DNA from: Tectiglobus sp051009975
GTDB taxonomy: Bacteria > Pseudomonadota > Alphaproteobacteria > Rhizobiales > Hyphomicrobiaceae
Length of the DNA: 26,373 nt
Reading direction: 5' to 3'
NCBI GenBank assembly: GCA_051009975.1
Contig: JBPCWA010000562.1
Coordinates: 1-26,373, forward strand
Shown here: piece by piece, positions 7,930 to 15,717 of the stretch
How the letters are laid out: each line of letters opens with the position of its first letter
Numbering within the stretch: position 1 is the first letter of the stretch
Translations under genes and position numbers: made by a program
The notes under the pieces: generated by a model
Databases searched by the model: none
Seen by the model: the letters and a program-made list of their open reading frames with translations, nothing else
What the model was told of the DNA's origin: nothing

Positions 7930-8901
7930 ATGGGATACGAGACTAGAATCTTAGGCGAAATTAATGGTGCGATCGAGATGGAACCGCGCCACTTTATAGA
8001 TCTCAGCGCGCTGTCGGCCGAGACTTTGCGTTCCATCGTGGATGCTGGTCATACGATGAAACGGAACGGCAAAACCGTGCCAGCAAGTTTGAGACCGAAA
8101 AACATCGAAGACGACGTGCTGCTGATGATTTTCGATAAGCCGTCAACACGAACGCGCGTTTCATTCGACGTCGCAATGCGCCAGCTCGGAGGGCAAACAA
8201 TTGTCCTCAATCAGTCGGATCTTCAACTCGGTCGCGGCGAGAGCGTTGCGGACACATCGCGTGTGCTTTCGCGCTACGGAGATGTCGTCATGTTGAGGAC
8301 AAAAGCGCACGAGACTCTCATCGAGTTCGCCAGACACGCTTCGATCCCCGTGATCAATGGTCTAACCGACAACAGCCATCCGTGCCAGGTGATAGCGGAT
8401 ATTATGACCTTCGAGGAGCGGCAAGGCGCAATCGCGGGCCGAACTGTCGCCTGGATAGGAGATGCCAATAACGTTGCGGCGTCTTGGATCCACGCCGCCG
8501 ACAGATTTCGGTTTGAATTGCGTATCGCGTGTCCTGGTCAAATGCGGCCCGGTAAGGACTTGAATGACTGGATTAAGGCGACGAATGCTGAGGTCATTTT
8601 GACAAATGATCCAGCGGAGGCAGTCGCGGGCGCGGACTGCGTTGTCACAGATACTTGGGTATCCATGGGGCAGAGCGATGCATCGTATCGCCGCCAGGTT
8701 CTCGGCCCCTATGCTGTGGACGACTCTCTCATGAAGCGGGCCTCCGACAGCGCCATATTTATGCATTGTCTACCAGCTTATCGCGGCCACGAAGTCAGCG
8801 GCGACGTAATCGACGGGCCACAATCAGTTGTTTTTGATGAAGCAGAAAATCGGCTGCACGCACAGAAGGCGATTCTCGCCTGGTGTCTTGGCGCCATATA
8901 G
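7930..8901 (+). CDS. argF: Ornithine carbamoyltransferase
   Basis: This enzyme makes citrulline from ornithine and carbamoyl phosphate in the arginine pathway. The carbamoyl-phosphate loop STRTR is at residues 72-76, the second phosphate-binding region is in NSHPCQVIADI, and the ornithine-binding HCLPAYRGHE starts at H279 with C280. The ATG at 7930 follows the argD stop with no gap and gives 323 residues. An internal ATG at 7978 gives 307 residues beginning MEPRHFIDLS, which is where the family's sequence usually begins; neither has a good ribosome-binding site, so the start is uncertain. It is the middle gene of argD-argF-hslO. Confidence 0.95.
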   Translation: MGYETRILGEINGAIEMEPRHFIDLSALSAETLRSIVDAGHTMKRNGKTVPASLRPKNIEDDVLLMIFDKPSTRTRVSFDVAMRQLGGQTIVLNQSDLQLGRGESVADTSRVLSRYGDVVMLRTKAHETLIEFARHASIPVINGLTDNSHPCQVIADIMTFEERQGAIAGRTVAWIGDANNVAASWIHAADRFRFELRIACPGQMRPGKDLNDWIKATNAEVILTNDPAEAVAGADCVVTDTWVSMGQSDASYRRQVLGPYAVDDSLMKRASDSAIFMHCLPAYRGHEVSGDVIDGPQSVVFDEAENRLHAQKAILAWCLGAI

Positions 8902-8936
8902 CGCATGACAGGCGAATTGATGGAGCGAGCTGGACC

Positions 8937-9893
8937 ATGAGCAGCGACGCCCCGGGAGGTTCGGCGCAATCGGCCTATGATGATGCCGTATTGCCATTCT
9001 CGACCGTCAAATCACGGGCGCTTGGCAGACTGGTGAGATTGGGGCCTTTGGTCGATGAGATTCTGGCCCGTCATGCTTACCCGAATGCGGTGTCCGAATT
9101 GCTTGGCGAAGCCTTGGCCTTGGTGGCGATGCTTGGGACAACTTTGAAGTTTGAGGGTGAACTTATTCTTCAAACCAATACCGATGGTCCGGTCGGTCTT
9201 ATCGTCGTCAACTTTGAAGCACCTGGGCGGCTGCGTGGGCACGCCAGTTTCAATCGCGATCGGGTTGGCTCGATCATTGAGGCTGGTCAGGCCGATCACG
9301 GCAGATTGCTCGGCAGCGGCTATTTGGCTCTCACCATTGATCCAGGCAAGGGTAAGGAGCGCTATCAAGGTGTTGTTGCCCTCGAGGGAGGTGGATTGGC
9401 GGATGCTGCGTTGTCCTATTTCCGTCAGTCGGAGCAGCTGCCGACTTATGTGCGGCTGGCAGTAGCCCGCCACCAAACCAGTGCTGATGGACACCCGGGC
9501 TGGCGGTGGAGAGCCGGTGGCTTGCTATTGCAACATGTGGCGCCGGTAGGCGGCTCAGCTGAGTTGGACGATGGAGGTCGTCTGATGGGAGAGGATGACG
9601 ATCACTGGCGCCGTGTTCGTTTTCTGGCTGAAACTGTAGAAGATCACGAGATGCTAGACCCATTGCTGCCACCAAAGCGGCTTCTCTACAGGTTGTTCCA
9701 TGAGGAAGGCGTGCGGGCCGGTGAAGCGCGCGATATGGAAGTTTTTTGCCGCTGTTCGCAAGATCGGGTCGACAATTTATTTCAGTCGTTCAAGGGCGAC
9801 GATATCTCCGATCTGCGCGACAAAAATGGCGATGTTGTTGTGACCTGCGAGTTCTGCAACACTGCATACTATTTTGATCCCGGAGCGCAATAG
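8937..9893 (+). CDS. hslO: Hsp33 redox-regulated chaperone
   Basis: A 318-residue Hsp33, a cytoplasmic holdase switched on by oxidation of its zinc-bound cysteines. The four zinc cysteines are present as C271-R-C273 (FCRCSQ) and C304-EF-C307 (TCEFCNT). The N-terminal core includes LLGEALALVAMLGTTLKFEG and LTIDPGKGKERYQGVV. A start at 8883 would overlap argF; ATG 8937, with GGAG at 8922-8925, gives the family's usual beginning and leaves a 35-base gap after argF, so it is preferred. It is the last gene of the argD-argF-hslO unit; the next gene reads toward it. Confidence 0.96.
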   Translation: MSSDAPGGSAQSAYDDAVLPFSTVKSRALGRLVRLGPLVDEILARHAYPNAVSELLGEALALVAMLGTTLKFEGELILQTNTDGPVGLIVVNFEAPGRLRGHASFNRDRVGSIIEAGQADHGRLLGSGYLALTIDPGKGKERYQGVVALEGGGLADAALSYFRQSEQLPTYVRLAVARHQTSADGHPGWRWRAGGLLLQHVAPVGGSAELDDGGRLMGEDDDHWRRVRFLAETVEDHEMLDPLLPPKRLLYRLFHEEGVRAGEARDMEVFCRCSQDRVDNLFQSFKGDDISDLRDKNGDVVVTCEFCNTAYYFDPGAQ

Positions 9894-10046
9894 GCCCGAT
9901 CGAATTGTAAAACATCACCACGGTTCGCGCGCCTCGCCGGACGAGCAATTTCAGATGGGCAGTCTTATGTGGTCAGGCGTAGGTGTCCAGTCTCAGATGA
10001 GAGTATTTGCAGACTGGCGTCGTCCATATTGACGCCGCTTTGGGGT

Positions 10047-11201
10047 TTATTTCGACGCGGCCCAGTCCGCCAATTTGCGAAGAAAGACCATGCATTTGTC
10101 GAGTTCGCTACGCGCAATCCATTCGTTTGGGGTATGGGCCTGGGCGATGTCGCCGGGTCCGCAGATGATGGCTGGACTGCCGGCCCGGTCAAACAGGCTG
10201 GCCTCTGTTGCGTACGATACAGCGAATGTTTCATTTTGTTCGGCAAGATTGAGGCCCAACGACATGATTTCGGAACCAGGATCGGCCGCAAATGCAGGAA
10301 CCTCGTTGGTTCGCTCAATCTCAATCTTGGCCTCCGGTGCCGATGCACGCATGCGCGCTTCGATGGTGCGGGCCTTGCGTCTTACTCGCCCCTCGATGGT
10401 GTCAGGATCAATTCCAGGTATAGCGCGGATCTCCCAGCCGAACCATGTTTCTGCTGGCACGATGTTGCTGGCGGCGCCCCCCTTTATCTCCGTTACTTGC
10501 AGCGTGGTATAGGGGGGTGAAAATCGGTTGTCCAGGGGCGCAGATTTCAGCTCATTTTCGATGTCAGACAACTCGGCAAGAAGTTCGCCTGCCGCCGCAA
10601 TGGAGTTGACGCCAAGGTGCGCCATGCTGGAGTGCGCCGGCCGGCCCGTAATCGATACACTCCAACGCACGGGTCCTTTGTGGGCGTCTACAATGGTCAT
10701 GTTGGTCGGTTCGCCAACGATAACCATGCGCGGCCGACAGTAGCGCTCGTCGAACGCATCGATCATGGGACGCACACCGGTACAGCCGATCTCTTCGTCG
10801 TATGAGAAGAGTAGGTGCAGCGGAACGGTCAGGGAGCGACGCTGGAACTCGGGTACTGCCGCCATTACACACGCCAGAAATCCCTTCATGTCACAGGCGC
10901 CGCGGCCATACAACTTCCCGTTCTTTTCGGTCAAGACGAACGGATCTGTCTGCCAGTCCTGGCCAATGACTGGGACGACGTCGGTGTGGCCAGAAAGACC
11001 GACTCCTGCCACGGCTTGCGGTCCGATAGTCGCATGCAGGTTGGCCTTCTCTCCGCTTGCATTAGGTAGGCGCTCACTTTCAACGCCGTAATCGGCAAGA
11101 TAATTGGAGATGTAGTCGATAATCGGTAAGTTTGAATTGCAACTCGTCGTATCAAACGCGACGAGCTTCTCGAGAATTTCGGTGGCTGCTCCTGCCGTCA
11201 T
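10047..11201 (-). CDS. argE: Acetylornithine deacetylase (M20 metallopeptidase family)
   Basis: A 384-residue M20A enzyme that removes acetate from N-acetylornithine to give ornithine, the linear route in arginine synthesis. Metal ligands and catalytic residues are in family order: H72 in SGHTDVVP, D104 in GRGACDMKG, the general base in SYDEEIGC (E136/E137), and the late ligand H356 in AQAHTPNEW. The middle dimerisation domain begins near GPVRWSVSITGRPAHSS. The relative DapE is less likely because of the overall ArgE-like words and because argD, argF and argB are close. A GGAG/AAAGGGA stretch lies shortly before the start. It follows apaG by 36 bases on the same strand, so the two are probably co-transcribed. 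Confidence 0.93.
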   Translation of the reverse strand: MTAGAATEILEKLVAFDTTSCNSNLPIIDYISNYLADYGVESERLPNASGEKANLHATIGPQAVAGVGLSGHTDVVPVIGQDWQTDPFVLTEKNGKLYGRGACDMKGFLACVMAAVPEFQRRSLTVPLHLLFSYDEEIGCTGVRPMIDAFDERYCRPRMVIVGEPTNMTIVDAHKGPVRWSVSITGRPAHSSMAHLGVNSIAAAGELLAELSDIENELKSAPLDNRFSPPYTTLQVTEIKGGAASNIVPAETWFGWEIRAIPGIDPDTIEGRVRRKARTIEARMRASAPEAKIEIERTNEVPAFAADPGSEIMSLGLNLAEQNETFAVSYATEASLFDRAGSPAIICGPGDIAQAHTPNEWIARSELDKCMVFLRKLADWAASK

Positions 11202-11237
11202 ACCGCATTTCCCTTTCTCCAGGACCGCAGGCGGGTC

Positions 11238-11630
11238 TCAATTGATAGTGTTCAGTCCTTCTGGACTGTCGAGCGAGAAGGCTGGGATGGTGATCTCAAA
11301 CTCCTCACCGGTATCCGAGGCGATTTGATACGAGCCCACCATTATTCCCGAGGGTGCCTCCAAAGGGCAGCCTGATGTGTATGTGTAAGATCCGCCCGGT
11401 TCGATTGTCGGCTGTTCGCCCACGACGCCTGCTCCGCGCACTTCATTGACGCGTCCATTCGCGTCGGTGATATGCCAATAGCGTGACAGCAATTGCACCG
11501 TCTCACTGCCTTCGTTTTCGATGACAATGGTGTAGGCCCAAAAATAGGTATTTCGTTCTGGGCGAGATTCGGACTCCAGATACTGCGGGGTCACGCTCAC
11601 CCTGATATTTCGCGTTATGGCCTCATACAT
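11238..11630 (-). CDS. apaG: ApaG domain protein
   Basis: A 130-residue single-domain ApaG protein with an immunoglobulin-like beta sandwich. Family marks are FWAYTIVIENEG, LLSRYWHITDANG, EVRGAGVVGEQPTIEPG, YTSGCPL and G-M-V-GSYQ. The biochemical role of ApaG is not settled; in enterobacteria it is linked with cobalt/magnesium phenotypes. Length is the family's usual length. The predicted start is preceded on the minus strand by GGGAGCAGG. It is the first gene of a likely apaG-argE unit, downstream of a good promoter at 11663-11690. Confidence 0.95.
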   Translation of the reverse strand: MYEAITRNIRVSVTPQYLESESRPERNTYFWAYTIVIENEGSETVQLLSRYWHITDANGRVNEVRGAGVVGEQPTIEPGGSYTYTSGCPLEAPSGIMVGSYQIASDTGEEFEITIPAFSLDSPEGLNTIN

Positions 11631-11662
11631 TCAGCCTGCTCCCGATGCGATGGCATTTCTCG

Positions 11663-11690
11663 ATAGTAGGACACCGCAGCCCGGCGTCAA
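11663..11690 (-). promoter_or_regulatory. Candidate sigma70-type promoter for apaG-argE
   Basis: Read on the minus strand, TTGACG (11690-11685) is followed after 16 bases by TACTAT (11668-11663). Transcription would start roughly 25 bases before the apaG start codon. Five of six bases match the -35 consensus and four of six the -10. Confidence 0.45.
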
Positions 11691-11806
11691 CGCGTCGCGA
11701 AGACTTCGCAGGGCTGTACGTTGACGTTTTCCTGTGATGTCAGGCCTCGGTGGATGTTGTAGGCCCAAATCGCAGCACCCGCAGCACCCCAAGATTGGAG
11801 AAAATC

Positions 11807-12412
11807 ATGTTCGATGCCAACATTCGACCTGTGATTGAACCTCCTCTCAATGCGTTAGGGCGCCAATTAGCCGAGATGGGTGTTGGCGCCAACTGTTTGA
11901 CAGTTGCTGGGTTCGCATTGGGCCTATTTGGCGCTGCATTCATTGTTTTCGGAGAACTCTGGCTTGCCTTGGCTGCCATCATGCTCAACCGTTTGGCCGA
12001 TGGCTTGGACGGCGCCGTGGCAAGGGCTACAGAGAGAACGGATTTTGGAGGTTTCCTGGATATCGCCCTGGACTTCATCTTTTACGGATCCGTTCCGATC
12101 GCATTCGCCTTGAATAATCCTGAAGTGAATGCCCTTCCAGCCGCTGTGCTGCTATCGAGCTACTTGGCCAATGGCACTGCGTTCCTGGCCTACGCCGTCA
12201 TAGCGGAAAAACGCGAGCTTAAAAACACGGCGCAAGGTGTCAAATCGATCTACTACATGTCAGGACTAGCGGAGGGTGGAGAAACGATTGTGACGATCTT
12301 CCTATTCTGTCTGTTGCCAACGTTTTTCGCTGTCATCGCTTATGTGTTCGCCGCGCTTTGCTATGTTTCAGCTGCGGGCCGTCTCCTTTTCGCATGGCAT
12401 ACGCTACGTTAG
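11807..12412 (+). CDS. CDP-alcohol phosphatidyltransferase family membrane enzyme
   Basis: A 201-residue integral membrane enzyme that joins a CDP-activated alcohol or lipid to an acceptor alcohol. The catalytic signature is complete: D65-x2-D68-G-x2-A-R, then G81-x3-D85-x3-D89 (ADGLDGAVAR ... GGFLDIALD). Hydrophobic segments lie near residues 30-60, 90-125, 165-180 and 183-198. The substrate cannot be told from the motif; phosphatidylglycerophosphate synthase and phosphatidylcholine or inositol-type synthases share it. GGAG at 11797-11800, six bases before ATG 11807, sets the start over an upstream GTG at 11750. It reads away from apaG and ahead of ilvA, with 94 bases between. Confidence 0.9.
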   Translation: MFDANIRPVIEPPLNALGRQLAEMGVGANCLTVAGFALGLFGAAFIVFGELWLALAAIMLNRLADGLDGAVARATERTDFGGFLDIALDFIFYGSVPIAFALNNPEVNALPAAVLLSSYLANGTAFLAYAVIAEKRELKNTAQGVKSIYYMSGLAEGGETIVTIFLFCLLPTFFAVIAYVFAALCYVSAAGRLLFAWHTLR

Positions 12413-12506
12413 ACCGAGAAGCCGGTCCAGCTGGAGCTGTGGCGGAAAGCATCGAACTCCCTGCAAGCCGGTTGCGTAGACGCGCCTGCCGGTGCAAAAA
12501 GACCCG

Positions 12507-13772
12507 ATGACCGAGATTAACACAACAGACTTTCTTGCAGGCGTGACGGCTGCCGCAGCAGCGGTGCGAACTGTTCTTGCTCCGACGCCGCTACAATTCA
12601 ATGCTTTCTTAAGCGAACGATACGGCGCTGAGATTTATCTGAAACGGGAGGACTTGACGCCGGTGCGCAGCTATAAGCTTCGCGGCGCGTTCAATTACTT
12701 CCGCAAAGCACTAGCGGGACCGATAGCTCCGGCGCGTTTTGTTTGCGCGTCGGCGGGCAATCACGCGCAGGGATTTGCGTACGCCTGTCGACACTTTGGT
12801 GTCTCTGGAACGGTTTTCATGCCGGTGACCACGCCACAACAAAAGGTTCACAAGACCACCGTCTTTGGGGGAGAGAACATAGAAATAGTATTGGAGGGCG
12901 ATACATTTGATCAATGTAACGCAGCCGCCAAGGCGTATGCGGATCGCATTGAGGGACGCTTTGTTCCTCCTTTCGATCATCAAGACGTCATCGAAGGTCA
13001 GGCGACCGTAGCGCTGGAACTCCTCGAACAGATTGGTAAATCTGTCGATTTACTCATCATTCCTGTCGGTGGTGGCGGCCTTGCCGCGGGAACGACCCAG
13101 GTTATGAAGGTTCTGTCACCGAAGACCAAGGTTATATTGGTGGAACCGGCAGGTGCACCTAGCCTGAAGCGCAGCCTCGAGGCCGGCGAACGTGTTCGGC
13201 TTAATCGGGTGGACAATTTCGTTGATGGAGCGGCAGTTGCGCAAATCGGAGAGATCAACTTCGAAGTTCTGAAACACCGCGATCCTGAGTCCGTCCTGCT
13301 TATTTCTGAGGACAGGCTTTGCGAGACCATTGTGGAGATGCTCAATATCGAGGGTATTGTGCTTGAGCCAGCCGGGGCGCTGGAGATCGACGCCTTGCGG
13401 TACCTCGATCGGGATCAACTAGCGGGTAGGACGGTCGTATGTCTGACTTCTGGCGGTAATTTCGACTTCGAGCGATTGCCCGAAGTGAAAGAACGCGCCC
13501 TGCGTGCGGCCGGGCGGAAAAAGTATTATCTTTTGCGACTGCCTCAACGACCGGGGGCTCTGCGCGAGTTTCTCGATCTTCTCGGTCCTGAGGATGACAT
13601 CACCAGATTTGAGTATCTCAAGAAATCGGCTCGCAATTTCGGCTCAATATTGCTTGGAGTGGAGACGTCGGAGCCTAAGAACTTCAGCCAGCTAGCTGAA
13701 AAAATGACGAATGCCGGATTTCAGTTTCAAGACATCACCGATGACGATGTGGTTGCGACATTTATCGTTTAG
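12507..13772 (+). CDS. ilvA: Threonine dehydratase, biosynthetic type
   Basis: A 421-residue PLP enzyme that deaminates threonine to 2-oxobutanoate, the first committed step of isoleucine synthesis. The Schiff-base lysine is K57 in SYKLRGAFNY, the phosphate-binding glycine loop is VGGGGLAAG, and the catalytic core ends with a serine/glycine-rich CLTSGGNFD. A single ACT-like regulatory module occupies about residues 337-421 (YYLLRLPQRPGALREF onward), which is the short form of the enzyme; feedback by isoleucine is possible but not shown. ATG 12507 is preferred over the in-frame GTG 12492; both lack a strong ribosome-binding site. Its stop codon overlaps the stop codon of the convergent HAD gene. 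Confidence 0.93.
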   Translation: MTEINTTDFLAGVTAAAAAVRTVLAPTPLQFNAFLSERYGAEIYLKREDLTPVRSYKLRGAFNYFRKALAGPIAPARFVCASAGNHAQGFAYACRHFGVSGTVFMPVTTPQQKVHKTTVFGGENIEIVLEGDTFDQCNAAAKAYADRIEGRFVPPFDHQDVIEGQATVALELLEQIGKSVDLLIIPVGGGGLAAGTTQVMKVLSPKTKVILVEPAGAPSLKRSLEAGERVRLNRVDNFVDGAAVAQIGEINFEVLKHRDPESVLLISEDRLCETIVEMLNIEGIVLEPAGALEIDALRYLDRDQLAGRTVVCLTSGGNFDFERLPEVKERALRAAGRKKYYLLRLPQRPGALREFLDLLGPEDDITRFEYLKKSARNFGSILLGVETSEPKNFSQLAEKMTNAGFQFQDITDDDVVATFIV

Positions 13773-14536
13773 TTGTCGGGTGCTTGGCTCGTCGCGTGAT
13801 CGTCGGCTACGCGCTCAAGAAAATTGCACAAGTTTTGTGTCATGTGGTGGATATGTGGCGGTGGCTCCGACCAGGCGCGAATTCGCCTTGCCACAGGATG
13901 ATCGACACGGGCTGAATAGACAAGAACGGTTGTCATTCCGAGATCGTGCGGCGGAACAAGATTATGCGGCATGTCTTCGAACATTGCAGCCTTGCCCGGT
14001 TCAATTGCGTGACGCATTAGCAAGGCATCGAAGGCTTCTGCCCTCTCTTTCGGAACAAACGACGTGTCGACGATGTCCATGATGTCTTCAAAATGGTCAA
14101 GGACACCGAGTTTGCCAGCGACGTTCTCCGCATGACGTCTTGATCCGGCAGTGAATATGAGTTTGCGGCCAGGCAGCCGCGCTATGACTTCGGCCAATTC
14201 GGGGTGCTCTGGCACGCTCGACAAGTCTAGGTCGTGCACATACTCGAGAAAGGCATGCGGGGGCATCCTGTGGACCTTCATCAGGCCGGCCAGGGTCGTA
14301 CCGAATTGCCGGTAATAGTTCTTTTGCAGATGGCGCGCGTAAAGCAGCGGAACGCCAAGGTATTTGGCAATGAACTCCTGCATTTTGACGTCCATCTGTA
14401 AGAACAGATTGGACTCGGCCGGATAGAGCGTATTGTCGAGATCAAAAACCCAAACGTCCGTTCCCTCGAAACCTGTAGGCTTCGGAAGTTCCACACAGTC
14501 TCGCGGTCCCGCTTGTTTGTCGCCGTCGATGGTCAT
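13769..14536 (-). CDS. HAD-family pyrimidine 5'-nucleotidase-like phosphatase
   Basis: A 255-residue haloacid-dehalogenase hydrolase of the SDT1/pyrimidine 5'-nucleotidase group, expected to dephosphorylate nucleoside monophosphates. Motif I is FDLDNTLYP with D32 the nucleophile and D34 the acid/base. Motif II is in LIFTAGSRRHA, the motif III lysine is in FVPKERAEAF, and motif IV is in AAMFEDMPHNLVP. Its helical cap is the C1 type (LFLQMDVKMQEFI onward). ATG 14536 starts one base after the argB stop (TGA-G-ATG), so the two are translationally coupled; an in-frame start inside argB at 14572 is less likely. The specific substrate is inferred from family, not seen. Confidence 0.88.
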   Translation of the reverse strand: MTIDGDKQAGPRDCVELPKPTGFEGTDVWVFDLDNTLYPAESNLFLQMDVKMQEFIAKYLGVPLLYARHLQKNYYRQFGTTLAGLMKVHRMPPHAFLEYVHDLDLSSVPEHPELAEVIARLPGRKLIFTAGSRRHAENVAGKLGVLDHFEDIMDIVDTSFVPKERAEAFDALLMRHAIEPGKAAMFEDMPHNLVPPHDLGMTTVLVYSARVDHPVARRIRAWSEPPPHIHHMTQNLCNFLERVADDHATSQAPDN

Positions 14537-14537
14537 C

Positions 14538-15467
14538 TCAGGGCTTGCCTCGCAGCATGGTCCCAACGCCATGTTCTGTCAGAAGTTCCAGTAGAACGCA
14601 GTGGGGCACAGTTCCGTCGATGATTACGACGGCTTCCACGCCACCTTTTACAACCTCGATGCATCCCTCGATTTTTGGGATCATTCCGCCGTTGATGGTG
14701 CCATTGCGCATAAGAGCTTGAGCATCCTCTACAGTCAGTTCTGGGATCAGTCTGCCTTGTTTGTCGAGTACGCCGGCGACGTCGGTCAATAGCAGCAGCC
14801 TCTTGGCGTGAGTCGCCTTGGCGAGGGCAGAGGCAAAAGTGTCGGCGTTGATGTTCAGTGTTTCGCCAGACCTGGACAAACCGATTGGTGCGATTACCGG
14901 AATCAGATCTGACCGCGATATAACATTGACGATGTGCGGATTAACGGCCACCGGTTCACCAACATAGCCAATATCGACGGCTCGCATGAGGTTCGATTCA
15001 AGGTCAGGGATCTCCGTGATTTTTTGCGCAATCATGAGATTTGCGTCTTTGCCGCAAATGCCAACGGCCTGTCCGCCCTGACCATTTATGGCGGACACGA
15101 TCTCTTTGTTGATGGCGCCAGCAAGCACCATTTCGACTATTTCTACCGTTGGCTTATCGGTGACGCGCAGTCCATGGACAAAGTTCGACTGGATTTCCAG
15201 TTTCTCCAGCATTCTGCCGATCTGCGGTCCGCCGCCATGGACAACAATCGGATTGACACCAGACTGCTTGAGATAAACGATATCTTGAGCAAACGCTCTT
15301 GCCAGTTCGTGGTCACCCATCGCGTTGCCCCCGAACTTGATGACAACGGTTTTATCATCATACTGCAGCATGTTTGGCAGCGCTTCTGCCAAAATGCGCA
15401 CTTTATGGTGGGCATCTTCCGGATTGGCGCTTGCCGAATAAGGGATCTTAGTATCTGTAGGAGCCAT
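14538..15467 (-). CDS. argB: Acetylglutamate kinase
   Basis: A 309-residue amino-acid kinase that phosphorylates N-acetylglutamate, the second and usually feedback-regulated step of arginine synthesis. Phosphate and substrate loops are visible as VVIKFGGNAMGD and IVVHGGGPQIG, then LLLLTDVAGVLD, and the ATP-site lysine region GGMIPKIEGC. The N-terminal extension of about 25 residues before LAEALPNML is of the type that in other bacteria forms the helix for arginine-inhibited hexamers; this is an inference. The frame remains open upstream to 15542, but ATG 15467, with GAGG about ten bases earlier, fits the family's start. In many alphaproteobacteria engB directly precedes argB; here a plus-strand gene lies between them. 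Confidence 0.95.
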   Translation of the reverse strand: MAPTDTKIPYSASANPEDAHHKVRILAEALPNMLQYDDKTVVIKFGGNAMGDHELARAFAQDIVYLKQSGVNPIVVHGGGPQIGRMLEKLEIQSNFVHGLRVTDKPTVEIVEMVLAGAINKEIVSAINGQGGQAVGICGKDANLMIAQKITEIPDLESNLMRAVDIGYVGEPVAVNPHIVNVISRSDLIPVIAPIGLSRSGETLNINADTFASALAKATHAKRLLLLTDVAGVLDKQGRLIPELTVEDAQALMRNGTINGGMIPKIEGCIEVVKGGVEAVVIIDGTVPHCVLLELLTEHGVGTMLRGKP

Positions 15468-15544
15468 GCGCGTATTGCCTCGTCCTGTCTGCGCGTCGGC
15501 AGTTATATCGGGTTTACCGAATCGGCAACGGATTTCGCTCACAA

Positions 15545-15572
15545 TTGCCTGCTACGACGCCTCGTTTAGTAT
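15545..15572 (+). promoter_or_regulatory. Weak candidate promoter for the Clp-N gene
   Basis: TTGCCT (15545-15550) and TAGTAT (15567-15572) are separated by 16 bases in the divergent region between argB and the Clp-N gene. Matches to consensus are only four of six for the -35 and four of six for the -10, so confidence is low. Confidence 0.25.
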
Positions 15573-15646
15573 AGACAGTAGGGTTCTTCAGTCGTCTGTG
15601 ATCGTTGTTGATGTTGTGTCCGAGTTCTAGCCGAAAATCCGGCTCA

Positions 15647-15671
15647 GGGCGGAAAATGCGCCCTTTTGTTT
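15647..15671 (+). terminator. Terminator-like hairpin in the leader of the Clp-N gene
   Basis: GGGCG (15647-15651) and CGCCC (15659-15663) enclose GAAAATG and are followed by TTTTGTTT. Just before it AGCCG (15629-15633) and CGGCT (15640-15644) enclose AAAATC, giving two successive hairpins with similar A-rich loops. The T tract lies on the plus strand, 46 bases before the start codon at 15718, so this resembles a leader terminator rather than an end for argB, which reads the other way. Confidence 0.45.
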
Positions 15672-15717
15672 GGAGACATCACCGGTCCGGCCGGGATGCT
15701 GCGCGAAGGGAAACTGA

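Noticed and set aside
9987..10017. Inverted repeat CCAGTCT ... AGACTGG between convergent hslO and argE
   Set aside because: The loop is 17 bases and no T run follows on either strand, so it is not supported as a terminator.
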